A DNA stretch of 64,000 nt from an uncultured Clostridia bacterium (GCA_944386045.1 CALWZO010000053.1:1-64000), one strand, 5' to 3'. Positions 43,154-53,016 are shown, numbered from the stretch's first letter. Notes: generated by a model from the sequence alone, not told the origin. Made by a program: numbers and translations.

Positions 43154-43288
43154 ATGCAATTTAAATCAACGGGCCGGAAAGTATATGTGACGGGACAACA
43201 AAAGAGGTTTATATTTTATGTGACAAAAAACGCAAGCTGCAAAAGCTTGCGTATTTGTATTTTTATCAAAATCAGAAAAGACCTTTGA
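43154..43288 (+). CDS. Questionable 44-residue ORF in the gap before fhs
   Basis: ATG 43154 has an excellent GGAGG ribosome site. The peptide ([19 protein letters not shown]...) is basic and unrecognised. It reads through the fhs terminator hairpin and overlaps the antisense 3' end of fhs, so it is likely a remnant or chance. It is listed because of the ribosome site. Confidence 0.2.
   Translation: MQFKSTGRKVYVTGQQKRFIFYVTKNASCKSLRICIFIKIRKDL
43222..43253 (-). terminator. Terminator after fhs
   Basis: On the minus strand ACGCAAGCT, TTTGC and AGCTTGCGT are followed by TTTTTT. Confidence 0.88.
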
Positions 43289-44939
43289 TAACACCGTTTT
43301 CATCCACATCTATGGACAGGGCGGCGGGCACTTTGGGCAGTCCCGGCATGGTCATTATCTCGCCCATAACCGCAACCACAAATCCGGCGCCGGCAGACAG
43401 GCGCAACTCGCGCACTGTCATGGTGAAATCTGTGGGGGCCGCCAGCAGGGAAGCGTTGTCGGAGAAGGAGTACTGGGTTTTGGCGACGCATACCGGCAGT
43501 TTGTCATAGCCGTTTGCCTTCAGGGTTTTCAACATGGTCAGGGCCGGTTTGTTGAAAATAACTTCCTTTGCACCGTAAATTTTGCTGCACAAAACCTTTA
43601 TCTTTTCGTCAACAGTCAGGTCTTCATCATAAGCGTAGTTTATCTTGGCGTCATCGTCCATTATGTCCAGGACCTTCTGCGCCAGCTCCAGGCCGCCTTC
43701 GCCGCCTTTGGCAAACACTTCGCTGAGGGCGCATTCCACACCCTGCTGTTTGCAGTAGGCGTACACAGCCTGTCTTTCCGCTTCTGTATCAGAGGGGAAG
43801 CTGTTCAGAGCCACAACACAGGGCAGGCCGAAATTGTCCTTTATGTTGTGTATATGTCTGCCCAGGTTGGCAAGACCTTTTTCCAGTGCCGCAACATTTT
43901 CGTTGTTGAGCTCGGTTTTGGCAACGCCGCCGTGATGCTTCAGCGCCCTGATTGTGGCAACTATTACCACGGCGTTGGGTGTAAGGCCGTTCATGCGGCA
44001 TTTGATGTCCAGAAATTTTTCAGCGCCCAAATCAGCACCGAAGCCTGCCTCGGTAACCACATAGTCGCCCAGTTTCAGCGCCAGTTTTGTGGCCACGGCA
44101 CTGTTGCAGCCGTGGGCGATGTTGGCAAAGGGACCGCCGTGGATAAGGCATGGGGTGTTTTCCAGTGTCTGTACCAGGTTGGGGTTGATTGCATCTTTCA
44201 GCAGTGCCGCCAGGGAACCCTGGGCGCCCAGCTGTCCCACTGTCACCGGCTCGCCGGCATAGGTGTAACCCACAACTATTCTCGACAGCCTTTCTTTCAG
44301 GTCTGCCAGGTCGGCTGCCAGACAGAAAACCGCCATTATTTCGCTGGCTACCGTTATATCAAAACCGTCCTCGCGGGGGGTGCCGTTGGCCTTTCCGCCC
44401 AGGCCGTCGGTGATAAAGCGCAGCTGTCTGTCGTTCATGTCCACACAGCGTTTCCAGGTTACTCGGCGCGGGTCTATACCCAGCCGGTTGCCCTGGTATA
44501 TATGGTTGTCCACCAATGCGGCCAGCAGGTTGTTTGCCGCGCCGATGGCGTGCAGGTCGCCGGTAAAATGCAGGTTGATGTCCTCCATGGGCACAACCTG
44601 TGAATATCCGCCGCCGGCGGCACCGCCTTTTACACCGAACACCGGCCCCAGGCTGGGTTCGCGCAGTGCCAGCACCACATTTTTGCCCATGCGTGCCAGC
44701 CCGTCGCCCAGGCCTATGCTGGTGGTGGTTTTGCCTTCGCCGGCCGGTGTGGGGCTGATGGCTGTCACCAGAATAAGTCTGCCTTTTTTGTCCGGCAGAT
44801 TTTTGACTTTGTTCAGGTCAATTTTTGCCTTGTAATCGCCGTACAGGCTGATCTCCCGGCGGGAAAGGCCCAGTTTTTCTGCCACCTGTTCGATGGGAAG
44901 CATGTTTGCCCGCTGGGCTATTTCTATATCGCTTTTCAT
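43272..44939 (-). CDS. fhs: Formate-tetrahydrofolate ligase
   Basis: ATP-dependent synthesis of 10-formyl-THF, used for purines and for C1 flow in anaerobes. 555 residues, the usual size. It has the N-terminal [25 protein letters not shown], the P-loop [18 protein letters not shown], the [22 protein letters not shown] block, [21 protein letters not shown] and the C-terminal [10 protein letters not shown]. The start at 44939 is 11 bases after GGAGG. The much longer in-frame extension toward 45839 is antisense to the desulfurase gene and is rejected. Confidence 0.97.
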   Translation of the reverse strand: MKSDIEIAQRANMLPIEQVAEKLGLSRREISLYGDYKAKIDLNKVKNLPDKKGRLILVTAISPTPAGEGKTTTSIGLGDGLARMGKNVVLALREPSLGPVFGVKGGAAGGGYSQVVPMEDINLHFTGDLHAIGAANNLLAALVDNHIYQGNRLGIDPRRVTWKRCVDMNDRQLRFITDGLGGKANGTPREDGFDITVASEIMAVFCLAADLADLKERLSRIVVGYTYAGEPVTVGQLGAQGSLAALLKDAINPNLVQTLENTPCLIHGGPFANIAHGCNSAVATKLALKLGDYVVTEAGFGADLGAEKFLDIKCRMNGLTPNAVVIVATIRALKHHGGVAKTELNNENVAALEKGLANLGRHIHNIKDNFGLPCVVALNSFPSDTEAERQAVYAYCKQQGVECALSEVFAKGGEGGLELAQKVLDIMDDDAKINYAYDEDLTVDEKIKVLCSKIYGAKEVIFNKPALTMLKTLKANGYDKLPVCVAKTQYSFSDNASLLAAPTDFTMTVRELRLSAGAGFVVAVMGEIMTMPGLPKVPAALSIDVDENGVIKGLF

Positions 44940-45044
44940 ATCCGCAAGTCCTCCTTCAAATACATTTGTCTGTATACAATAATTATACACAAACGGCAGA
45001 TTATTGCAAATGTAAAATACACATTTTGCCAGGGCGATAAAATA

Positions 45045-45074
45045 TTGCACAGTCTGACATATATATGATATAAT
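45045..45074 (+). promoter_or_regulatory. Promoter of the desulfurase-thiI operon
   Basis: TTGCAC, an 18-base spacer and TATAAT (45069-45074). Confidence 0.7.
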
Positions 45075-45129
45075 TTTATGAATAGTTTTATATTGATTGT
45101 CATTGTTTTTCAAAGGAAAGAGGGATTTT

Positions 45130-46266
45130 ATGATATATCTGGATAATGCGGCCACCACCCCTGTCAACAGCCGGGTGGCACAGGTAATATACGAAAGCAT
45201 GCAGAACTGCTTTGCCAATCCTTCGGCGCTGTATAACATAGGCGCAGACAGCGAGACGGCAATGAATAAAGCCAGGGCTTTTGTGGCCGGCTGTATCGGC
45301 GCAAAGCCGGGCGAAATGTATTTTACCTCCTGCGCCAGCGAAAGCAACAACATTGCCATATACGGTCTGGCCCTGGCCAGGAAAAACTGGGGCAAGAGAA
45401 TAGTGACCACAGGATACGAACATCCGGCGGTGCAGCACCCGTTTGAATTTTTGGGCGAGCTGGGTTTTGAAACAATATTTGTAAATCCGGACAAAAGCGG
45501 AATTGTCAGCGAGGAGGAAATCCTGGCGGCAGTGGACAGCAAAACCTGCCTGGTCAGCCTGATACATGTAAACAACGAAACCGGCGCAAAGCTGGACATC
45601 GAAAGGCTGTCTGCAGCCATAAAACGGAAAAACCCGCGCACGGCAGTGCATATTGACGCAGTGCAAAGCTTTATGAAATATCCCATAGATGTCAAAAAAC
45701 TGAACATCGAAAGCCTGTCTTTCTCCGGCCACAAGATAAACGGCCCCAAGGGCATAGGCGGCCTGTACCTGAAAAGCGGAACAAACATAAAACCGGTGTT
45801 CCTGGGCGGCGGCCAGGAAAAAGGACTGCGCGCAGGCACGGAAAATATCCATTACATACAGGGCATAGCCAAAGCCTGTGAAATACTCAAACCCAATATT
45901 TCCAGAAACCTGCGGCACTACCGGCAGCTGAAAAAGCATCTGCTGGAAGGCCTTGCACAGTTTGACAATGTGGTGATAAACAGCCCGCAGGACGCGGCGC
46001 CTTACACCGTCAACATATCATTTACAGGCTACCGCAGCGAAACTCTGCTGCATTTTTTGGACAGCGTGGGTATATGCGTATCCTCCGGTTCCGCCTGCTC
46101 CAAAGGCAGTCAGAGCCACACCCTTACACGGATGAAACTGCCGCAGGAACAAATTGACAGCGCGCTGAGAATATCCTTCGGCGTCCAGAACACAGAGGAA
46201 GATGTGGACAGCCTGATACGGGCGCTGAAAGCGGCAAAGGAAAAATTACAGAAGGTGAAAAAATAA
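45130..46266 (+). CDS. Cysteine desulfurase (NifS/IscS-like)
   Basis: PLP enzyme taking sulfur from cysteine as a protein persulfide. 378 residues. Signatures: [32 protein letters not shown], the PLP Lys in [18 protein letters not shown], and the sulfur-carrying Cys in [15 protein letters not shown]. It is the first gene of an operon with thiI (one-base stop/start overlap), so its main role is probably sulfur supply for tRNA 4-thiouridine, thiazole and MnmA. AGAGGGATTTT precedes the ATG at 45130. Confidence 0.95.
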   Translation: MIYLDNAATTPVNSRVAQVIYESMQNCFANPSALYNIGADSETAMNKARAFVAGCIGAKPGEMYFTSCASESNNIAIYGLALARKNWGKRIVTTGYEHPAVQHPFEFLGELGFETIFVNPDKSGIVSEEEILAAVDSKTCLVSLIHVNNETGAKLDIERLSAAIKRKNPRTAVHIDAVQSFMKYPIDVKKLNIESLSFSGHKINGPKGIGGLYLKSGTNIKPVFLGGGQEKGLRAGTENIHYIQGIAKACEILKPNISRNLRHYRQLKKHLLEGLAQFDNVVINSPQDAAPYTVNISFTGYRSETLLHFLDSVGICVSSGSACSKGSQSHTLTRMKLPQEQIDSALRISFGVQNTEEDVDSLIRALKAAKEKLQKVKK

Positions 46267-47450
46267 TGGAACAGTTGATAATGTGTTATCTGGGCGAGGT
46301 TGCCCTCAAAGGACTTAACAAGTCTACTTTCGAGGCCCAGCTGATAAAAACCATAAAGCAGAGAATTAAAAATCTGGGCCAGTTCAAGATATACAAAGCC
46401 CAAAGCACCATATATGTACAGCCGGAAGACGAGTTCAGTGATGTGGACGCGGCTTTTGAAAAGATAAAGAAGATTTTCGGCATATCTTCCGTCAGCAAGG
46501 CAGCGGTGACCGAAAAGGACTTTGACAAAATCTGCCGGGTGGCACCGGAATATCTGCGCGATACATTGCAGAGGGCCAGGACATTTAAGGTCAGCGCCAA
46601 GCGCAGTGACAAAAGTTTTCCCATGGGCTCGCCGGAAATATCCAGGCAGCTGGGCGCAGTGCTGCTGCGCGCATTTCCCCATCTGAAAGTGAATGTGAAC
46701 AACCCGGATGTAAATGTAATGGTGGAAATCAGGGATTTCGGCGCCTATATCCACGAGGCCAAACAGCCCGGCGCCGGCGGTATGCCCGTTTCCTCTTCCG
46801 GCAAGGGAGCTTTGATGCTTTCCGGCGGAATTGACAGCCCTGTGGCCGGATATATGATGGCCAAAAGGGGCATGAGCATAATTGGCGTGCATTTTGCCTC
46901 ACCTCCTTACACCGGCGAAAGAGCCAGGCAGAAGGTTATAACCCTGTGCGAAAAACTGACAGACTATACCGGCGACATAAACCTGTTTATAGTCCCCTTT
47001 ACAGCCAGTCAGGAATATATCAGGGACCATGGAGTGCGGGAACTTTTCACCATTCTTATGCGCCGCAGTATGATGAGGATAACCCAGAGACTTGCGGCAA
47101 AATTCGGCGCCGGCGCAATTATAACAGGCGAAAGCCTGGGCCAGGTGGCTTCCCAGACACTGGCGGCCATAACTGCCACCAATGCCAGCGTGGATATGCC
47201 CATATTCCGCCCGGTTATAGGTATGGACAAAACGGAGATTACAGAGATTGCCAGAAAAATTGACACCTTTGAAACCTCCATACTTCCTTATGAGGATTGC
47301 TGTACAATATTTACCCCTCCTCACCCCAAAACCAAACCCAGCCTGGAAGAAGTGCTGGCGGCAGAGCAGTCCATGGGCATGGACGCCTTGCTGAAACTGG
47401 AAAAAGAGGCGGCAGAAAAAGCAGAAAAACTGAGGATAAATGTTCAGTAA
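46266..47450 (+). CDS. thiI: tRNA 4-thiouridine synthase ThiI
   Basis: Uses ATP and persulfide sulfur to make s4U8 in tRNA. 394 residues: a ferredoxin-like N-terminal domain, a THUMP domain (about 60-165, KRSDKSFPMGSPEISRQLG) and a PP-loop domain with LSGGIDSPVAGYMM (about 181). TGESLGQVASQTL and the C-terminal YEDCCTIFTPPHPKTKP follow. The E. coli C-terminal rhodanese domain is absent, as usual in Gram-positives, which then depend on the paired NifS-like enzyme encoded just upstream. Confidence 0.96.
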   Translation: MEQLIMCYLGEVALKGLNKSTFEAQLIKTIKQRIKNLGQFKIYKAQSTIYVQPEDEFSDVDAAFEKIKKIFGISSVSKAAVTEKDFDKICRVAPEYLRDTLQRARTFKVSAKRSDKSFPMGSPEISRQLGAVLLRAFPHLKVNVNNPDVNVMVEIRDFGAYIHEAKQPGAGGMPVSSSGKGALMLSGGIDSPVAGYMMAKRGMSIIGVHFASPPYTGERARQKVITLCEKLTDYTGDINLFIVPFTASQEYIRDHGVRELFTILMRRSMMRITQRLAAKFGAGAIITGESLGQVASQTLAAITATNASVDMPIFRPVIGMDKTEITEIARKIDTFETSILPYEDCCTIFTPPHPKTKPSLEEVLAAEQSMGMDALLKLEKEAAEKAEKLRINVQ

Positions 47451-47490
47451 TTTATCGGGAAAAGTATAAAATTTTAAAGGAGGCAACGGT

Positions 47491-50400
47491 TTGAAGGCAG
47501 AAATTATTAGCGTGGGTACCGAGCTGCTGCTGGGCGATATAGTCAACACCAATGCCCAGTTTATCAGCAGGCATCTGAGCGCGCTGGGAATAAGCGTCTA
47601 TAACCAGCAGGTTGTGGGCGACAACCGGCAAAGGCTGGAACAGGCGGCTCGGCTGGCTAAAAGCCGCAGTGATATAGTAATATATACCGGCGGCCTGGGT
47701 CCCACTGACGACGACCTGACAAAACAGACGGTGGCCAGGGTGTACAATGACAGCCTGGTGTTCAACCAGAAAATATGCGATGATATAGAGGACTATTTCA
47801 GGCGCACCGACCGCACCATGAGCGAAAACAACAAAAAACAGGCATATGTGCCCCAGAAGGGCAGATACCTGGAAAACAACTACGGCACAGCCCCCGGCAT
47901 AGTGTTTGTGGACGGGGAAAAACTGGCAATACTCATGCCCGGCGTACCAAGAGAAATGAAACCCATGATGGAAAATCAGGTGGTTCCTCTTTTGTCCAAG
48001 CTGGTCAGGGGCGTGATATTGTCCAGATATGTCCATGTCATAGGCATAGGGGAAAGCGCTCTGGAGGAAAAAATACACATACTCCTCAACGAGGAAAACC
48101 CCACCATGGCCTTGTATGCCAAGGAAGGGGAGGTAACCGTAAGGATAACAGCCCTGGCAGATGACAAAAGCAAGGCCGAGGCCATGCTGAACTCCCGGTA
48201 CAGAAAGCTGGACGAGCTGATACACAATCACATATACGGTGTGGATGTGGAAAATATCGAGACCGTTCTGGTCAGACAGCTGCGTGAAAAAAATCAGACC
48301 GTGGCCACTGCCGAAAGCTGCACCGGCGGCAACCTCAGCGCCAGGATAACCGGTGTTCCCGGGGCATCAAGCGTTTTTTCACTGGGAGTATGCACATATT
48401 CGGAAGAACAGAAACATAAAATTTTGGGTGTAAGCCGTGAGGACCTGGACATATACACGGCGGTATCTTCACCGGTTGCCTGTCAGATGGCCCGCGGTGT
48501 GATGGAAAAAAGCGGAGCCGATTATGCCATAGCTACCACAGGCTACGCCGGCCCCGGAGGCGGAACACCCCAGGAGCCGGTGGGAACTGTATACATAGCC
48601 GTGGCTGTAAAGTACGGTACCTATGTGAAAAAATGCCGGTTTTCAGGCGACAGGCAGAGGATTGTTCACTTGGCCTGTCAGGAAGCGCTGGATATGCTCA
48701 GGTGTGTTATGAACAACATACCCTGCCCCGGCGCAAAGCTGATAGATTCCCTGGATGAGCTGGAAACTCCGGAGGAAATCCCGGAGAAAAAACACGGCTT
48801 TTTGAAAGGCTTTCTGATAATGATGTGCCTTTTGCTGGCATCTTTTGCCCTGGCAATAGGTTATCTGTATATAAAAAATGACGGACAGCTGAAACTGCCC
48901 GACATAAATTTTTCTGCCATAACCTCGTTTTTCAGCCCCAAGGCCGAAAGTGTAGAACGGGTTTTGGCACAAAGACGGGAAAATACCGATTTTTTTTCCC
49001 AAGGTTTTGAGAAAGACACACTGAAAATGCTGTCCGGCCTTAGTTCTCAAAACCGGAACCTGAAAGGCTGGATAACATTTAAAAGCGCCGGCGCCGAATA
49101 CCCGGTAATGTCCGAAGAAAGCCGGCGGCAGGCAGGACAGGATACATATTTCCTGCCCCAGGGCAATATAGACGGATATAATTATATTGCCGGCTTTGAC
49201 CGGGATAATTTTATGGACCTTACCGACCTGGACACCATAAGGGCAAATTCTTCATTTATATATTTCCGGGGAGAGGAATATACCGACTATCAGATTTTTT
49301 CCGTGGGTACATTTTCCGCACGGGATCTGGCACAGTTGACCGATTATACAACAAAACAGGATTATATAGTGCAGGCAAGGGCCCGCAGCCTGTTTGATGT
49401 GGATGTGGTCGTCACCGACCGGGCAGAAATACTTGCCCTGGTGCAGCAGCCGGAGGAGGGCAAATTTGTTATAGCCTTTGCAGTAAAAGGGGACCGCAGC
49501 GTGTTCCCCAGCGTGGATGTAAAACAGGCGGCAGTGTATGCCGACTGGTATATGCGGGAAAACAACATGACCGATGAAAACGCATCCCGGGCATTGCTTT
49601 ATGCCCAGGAGGTGTACGACAGGGATAACTGGCTGTTTGAACATATAACCGAAGAGGACAGTTCTTCATCGTCATCATCCTCTTTGTCATCATCGGGTTC
49701 GGGCTCTTCATCTGCGTCCTCGTCCGGTTCATCATCCGGATCTTCATCTGCGTCCGGCTCGTCCTCTTCCAGACCGTCCTCCTCTTCAGGACAGTCTTCT
49801 TCACCCCGCCCGACCTCATCTTCCGGCGGACAGTCATCTTCCTCCAAACCGCAGAGTTCTTCTTCCCGGTCGTCTTCATCGACACCTTCCGCAGGAGAGG
49901 AGATTTTGACCGTAACCATGAACGGAAGTGTGGTTTCCGGCCCGGCAACACAGATTTTGAGCCAGATTGTAGCCATAGAAATGTCTTCTTCATGGCAGCC
50001 GGAAGCACTGAAAGCCCAGGCTATCGCAACCCATACATATCTGGAGTATGAATATGCCAGGGGCGTTACTGCACCCGCCGTAAGCGGCAGGTCAAACCCC
50101 AGTCAGACAGTCATAAATGCTGTCAGCCAGGTTTCCGACCTGATAATGACTGTGGGCGGCAGGGCTGTTTATACACCTTACTGCGCCTCTGTAGCAGGCT
50201 ACACAAACCCGCCCAGCCAGGTGTGGGGCACCAGCCACTCACATCTGCAGACGGTTGAAAGCAAGTACGATTATCTCAGCACAGGCTATGAGAAAACATA
50301 CACCATACCCCTGTCGCAGATGAAGGAAATCCTGGAAGACAGGCTGAACATAGCCCTGGATGAAGAGGATGCCGCCAACTGGTTCTCAGTGGTGGACTAC

Positions 50401-50712
50401 ACCGACGGCGGTTATGTAAGGCGTATGAAGATAGGCAGTGCCACAACATATATTGCTGAAAGCGGCAATGTAAGAAATATAACAGGCTACTGGTTCGGCA
50501 CCGATATACTGGCCGATGCAGGCATACCGCTGCGCAGTGCCGCATTTACAATAAGCTACGCCGACGGCAACTTTACCATTGTTACCAAAGGTTACGGCCA
50601 TGGTGTGGGTATGAGCCAGTGGGGCGCACAGCTGTACGCCCAGTACGAAGGCTGGTCTTACAGTCAGATACTGACCCATTACTACACAGGCGTTACAATA
50701 CAGAAAAAATAA
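47491..50712 (+). CDS. CinA - transmembrane - degenerate sortase B-like - Ser-rich linker - SpoIID fusion protein
   Basis: A single uninterrupted 1073-codon frame. Residues 1-415 are a complete CinA: the MoCF-like part MKAEIISVGTELLLGDIVNTN with YTGGLGPTDDD, and the C-terminal amidohydrolase with TAESCTGGNLSARITGVPGAS and TGYAGPGGGTPQEPVGTV. A helix (441-461) follows. Residues 511-690 resemble class B sortase (NRNLKGWITFKSAGAEYPV, RSLFD), but the His, Cys and Arg positions read F569, Q653 and K658. Residues 724-800 are mostly Ser. Residues 804-1073 are a SpoIID domain with candidate catalytic E830 in AIEMSSSW, EALKAQAIATHTY and GHGVGMSQWGAQLYAQ. Predicted topology is CinA inside and SpoIID outside. 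GTG/TTG-type start: TTG 47491 after AAGGAGGCAACGG. No part has lost its own domain ends, so fusion of two genes is likely. Confidence 0.88.
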   Translation: MKAEIISVGTELLLGDIVNTNAQFISRHLSALGISVYNQQVVGDNRQRLEQAARLAKSRSDIVIYTGGLGPTDDDLTKQTVARVYNDSLVFNQKICDDIEDYFRRTDRTMSENNKKQAYVPQKGRYLENNYGTAPGIVFVDGEKLAILMPGVPREMKPMMENQVVPLLSKLVRGVILSRYVHVIGIGESALEEKIHILLNEENPTMALYAKEGEVTVRITALADDKSKAEAMLNSRYRKLDELIHNHIYGVDVENIETVLVRQLREKNQTVATAESCTGGNLSARITGVPGASSVFSLGVCTYSEEQKHKILGVSREDLDIYTAVSSPVACQMARGVMEKSGADYAIATTGYAGPGGGTPQEPVGTVYIAVAVKYGTYVKKCRFSGDRQRIVHLACQEALDMLRCVMNNIPCPGAKLIDSLDELETPEEIPEKKHGFLKGFLIMMCLLLASFALAIGYLYIKNDGQLKLPDINFSAITSFFSPKAESVERVLAQRRENTDFFSQGFEKDTLKMLSGLSSQNRNLKGWITFKSAGAEYPVMSEESRRQAGQDTYFLPQGNIDGYNYIAGFDRDNFMDLTDLDTIRANSSFIYFRGEEYTDYQIFSVGTFSARDLAQLTDYTTKQDYIVQARARSLFDVDVVVTDRAEILALVQQPEEGKFVIAFAVKGDRSVFPSVDVKQAAVYADWYMRENNMTDENASRALLYAQEVYDRDNWLFEHITEEDSSSSSSSSLSSSGSGSSSASSSGSSSGSSSASGSSSSRPSSSSGQSSSPRPTSSSGGQSSSSKPQSSSSRSSSSTPSAGEEILTVTMNGSVVSGPATQILSQIVAIEMSSSWQPEALKAQAIATHTYLEYEYARGVTAPAVSGRSNPSQTVINAVSQVSDLIMTVGGRAVYTPYCASVAGYTNPPSQVWGTSHSHLQTVESKYDYLSTGYEKTYTIPLSQMKEILEDRLNIALDEEDAANWFSVVDYTDGGYVRRMKIGSATTYIAESGNVRNITGYWFGTDILADAGIPLRSAAFTISYADGNFTIVTKGYGHGVGMSQWGAQLYAQYEGWSYSQILTHYYTGVTIQKK

Positions 50713-50723
50713 CCGAGGAATTT

Positions 50724-51758
50724 ATGAATTATATAGATTTGCGTTCTGACAGCGTAACTCAGCCCACGCAGGAAATGAGGGACGCCATGTACACCGCCCC
50801 TGTGGGGGATGATGTTTTCGGGGATGACCCCACAGTAAAAAACCTGGAAAAGCTGTGCGCGGCCAAAGTGGGCAAGGAGGCCGGATTGTTTGTGGCTTCC
50901 GGCACAATGGGCAATCAGCTGGCTGTCATGGCCCACACCGTCAGAGGGGACGAGATAATTGTCTCCTCCGGCGCCCACCTTGTACAGCACGAAGCCAGTG
51001 CAGCCGTGCTCAGCGGCGTTATGGTAAAGGTGCTGGAATGTAAGGACGATATACTCACCGCCGCCATAATAGAAAAGGCCTGCCGTCCCTCCGCAGACGG
51101 TTTGGGCCCTCGTGCTGGCCTTGTGTGTGTGGAAAATGCGCTGTCCAACGGCAAGGTTATGAGCCTTGCGCAGATGAAGGAATGTTATGATGCGGCCAAA
51201 AAACATGGCCTGCCGGTGCACCTGGACGGCGCCAGGCTGTTCAATGCGGCAGTGGCGCTGGACACGGATGTGAAACAGCTCACCCAATACTGCGATTCGG
51301 TGATGGTATGCCTGTCAAAGGGGCTGTGCGCCCCGGTGGGCAGCGTGCTGTGCGGCAGCCGGGAATTTATCGAAAAGGCCAGAAAAAACCGTCAGCTTAT
51401 GGGCGGCGGAATGCGACAGGCCGGCCTGCTGGCTGCCTGCGGCATCATTGCGCTGGACAGAATGGTGGACAGACTGAAAGAAGACCATGAAAATGCAAAA
51501 TACATGGCGGGCAGACTGAACAAAATGAAGGGCGTAAAGGTCCTCATGGATAATGTGGACATAAACCTGGTGTTTTTCAAGGTGGACAGACCGCGCGAGT
51601 TTATCGCCGCCCTCCCCGGCAGGATGCTGGAAAAGGGCATAAAAATGGCCGGAGAAGAAGGGGGACTGCTGCGTTTTATCACCAACAACGATGTGTCCCG
51701 CGCCGATGTGGAAAAGGTCTGCGATGTATTTGAAGCTATTATGAAAGAGTCGGTGTAA
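50724..51758 (+). CDS. ltaE: Low-specificity L-threonine aldolase
   Basis: PLP enzyme splitting threonine or allo-threonine to glycine and acetaldehyde, 344 residues. It has IDLRSDSVTQPTQEMRDAM at the N-terminus, GDDVFGDDPTVKNLE, FVASGTMGNQLA, VENALSNGKVMSL, VHLDGARLFNAAVAL and the PLP Lys in MVCLSKGLCAPVGSVL. MGGGMRQAG is typical. The ATG at 50724 (GAGGAATTT upstream) lies 11 bases after the fusion gene, likely on the same transcript. Two hairpins follow. Confidence 0.95.
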   Translation: MNYIDLRSDSVTQPTQEMRDAMYTAPVGDDVFGDDPTVKNLEKLCAAKVGKEAGLFVASGTMGNQLAVMAHTVRGDEIIVSSGAHLVQHEASAAVLSGVMVKVLECKDDILTAAIIEKACRPSADGLGPRAGLVCVENALSNGKVMSLAQMKECYDAAKKHGLPVHLDGARLFNAAVALDTDVKQLTQYCDSVMVCLSKGLCAPVGSVLCGSREFIEKARKNRQLMGGGMRQAGLLAACGIIALDRMVDRLKEDHENAKYMAGRLNKMKGVKVLMDNVDINLVFFKVDRPREFIAALPGRMLEKGIKMAGEEGGLLRFITNNDVSRADVEKVCDVFEAIMKESV

Positions 51759-51787
51759 ACCGAAAGTACATTGGTTTCGGTTTTTCT
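51757..51787 (+). terminator. Terminator after ltaE
   Basis: AAACCGAAA, GTACATTGG and TTTCGGTTTTT, beginning inside the stop codon region. Confidence 0.8.
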
Positions 51788-51796
51788 GAAAATTTT

Positions 51797-51840
51797 AACG
51801 GGTATAAGCAGTTTTTTGACTGCTTATACCCGTTGCTTTT
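51797..51840 (+). terminator. Second, stronger hairpin after ltaE
   Basis: AACGGGTATAAGCAG, TTTTTTGA and CTGCTTATACCCGTT form a perfect 15-pair stem, followed by GCTTTT. It is a back-up terminator or transcript stabiliser. Confidence 0.65.
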
Positions 51841-51899
51841 AACCGAAAATCTGTGGGTATTTTACTGCGTTTTGCTGTTAAATTTTCATAGATTTATGG

Positions 51900-51905
51900 T
51901 ATAAT
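51900..51905 (+). promoter_or_regulatory. Extended -10 promoter of the nitroreductase pair
   Basis: ATGGTATAAT gives a TGnTATAAT extended -10. No good -35 is seen. The ribosome site AAAGGAG follows within 20 bases. Confidence 0.6.
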
Positions 51906-51933
51906 TATTAAAACTATAAAAGGAGTGATGTTT

Positions 51934-52434
51934 GTGAACAACATATTTACCCGCAGAAGCGTGAGAAAATTTTTGCCGCGGGCGGTAGAGCCGGAAAAGA
52001 TTGACCGCATTTTGCGCGCGGCAATGCAGGCACCCAGCGCAACAAATCAGCAGCCGTGGGAATTTCTGGTGGTGGACGACAGACAGCTGATAGACAGACT
52101 GTCACAGTTCAGCCAGTATTCAAAACTGTTGCTCGGCGCGCCTTTGGCAGTGGTGGCACTGGAAAGAACAGGCCTGCGTGCCCGGACCTTTGTCCCGCAG
52201 GACATGGGCGCGTGTGTTGAAAACCTTATGCTGCAGGCGGTGGAAGAAGGCCTGGGCAGCGTGTGGATGGGCGTAGGCGGCGGAGAAAGACGGCGGTTTA
52301 TAAATGATATGTTCAGCCTGCCCCGGACTGTAGAGCCCTTTGCCGTTATAGCTGTGGGCTATCCCGAAGAAGAAAACGCCAATCATTTTACAGACAGATA
52401 CGAGGAAGAAAGAGTACATTTCAACAAATATTAA
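51934..52434 (+). CDS. Nitroreductase family protein (1)
   Basis: FMN-dependent NAD(P)H oxidoreductase of 166 residues. FMN phosphate-binding FTRRSVRKFLPRAVEPEKI and APSATNQQPWEFLVV are visible, then VPQDMGACVENLMLQAVEEGLGSVWMG and FAVIAVGYPEEE. The start is taken as GTG 51934, nine bases after AGGAG; ATG 51928 overlaps the ribosome site. It is followed 13 bases later by a second nitroreductase, and the two may form heterodimers or act on different quinones or nitro compounds. Confidence 0.88.
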   Translation: MNNIFTRRSVRKFLPRAVEPEKIDRILRAAMQAPSATNQQPWEFLVVDDRQLIDRLSQFSQYSKLLLGAPLAVVALERTGLRARTFVPQDMGACVENLMLQAVEEGLGSVWMGVGGGERRRFINDMFSLPRTVEPFAVIAVGYPEEENANHFTDRYEEERVHFNKY

Positions 52435-52447
52435 GGAGGTTTTACAA

Positions 52448-52957
52448 ATGACAGTTGAACAGGCAATAAAAAGCAGAAAAAGCATAAGAAAGTACCGGGA
52501 CAAACCGGTGGAAAGCGAAAAGCTGAACCTGGTGCTGGAAGCGGCCAGAATGGCACCCTCTGCACGCAACATGCAGGACTGGAAATTTATCGCCGTAACC
52601 GACAAAGAAAAAGTGCGGCAGATGCAGGACGCCTGCATGGGACAGAAACAGGTGGGTATGGCTCCTGTCACACTGGTTGTCTGCGCAAACAATGATTCCG
52701 CCATGCCCTGCGGACAGTCAAAGACCAGCGTGGACTGCTCCATAGCCATGTCCTTTATGATGCTGCAAGCCACAGAGCTGGGCCTGGGCATGTGCTGGCT
52801 GGGCGCCTTTGACGAAAATAAGGTAAAAGAGGTGCTGGGTATACCGGAAGATTACATTGTGGTCGCCGTGTCCCCCTTGGGCTATGCCGACGAAGAGCCG
52901 GCCGCAAAACCGCGCAAAGCCTTTGACGAAGTGGTATGCTTTGACCGGTTCAAATAA
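52448..52957 (+). CDS. Nitroreductase family protein (2)
   Basis: 169-residue FMN oxidoreductase in the same operon, about one third identical in pattern to its neighbour. It has IKSRKSIRKYRDKPVESEKL, APSARNMQDWKFIAVT, DCSIAMSFMMLQATELGLGMCWLGAF and IVVAVSPLGYADEEPAAKPRK. The last motif with the Pro/Lys tail is typical of the family. AAGGAGGTTTTACAA precedes the ATG. Physiological substrate unknown. Confidence 0.92.
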   Translation: MTVEQAIKSRKSIRKYRDKPVESEKLNLVLEAARMAPSARNMQDWKFIAVTDKEKVRQMQDACMGQKQVGMAPVTLVVCANNDSAMPCGQSKTSVDCSIAMSFMMLQATELGLGMCWLGAFDENKVKEVLGIPEDYIVVAVSPLGYADEEPAAKPRKAFDEVVCFDRFK

Positions 52958-52983
52958 TATAAAACATAAATATTTTTGCAAAT

Positions 52984-53016
52984 AAAAAAGGCACTGCACA
53001 ACAGCAGTGCCTTTTC
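52984..53016 (+). terminator. Terminator after the nitroreductase operon
   Basis: AAAGGCACTGC, ACAACA and GCAGTGCCTTTT. Confidence 0.9.

Noticed and set aside
44940..45839. 300-residue N-terminal extension of fhs
   Set aside because: Antisense to the cysteine desulfurase; fhs has a normal start with GGAGG at 44939.
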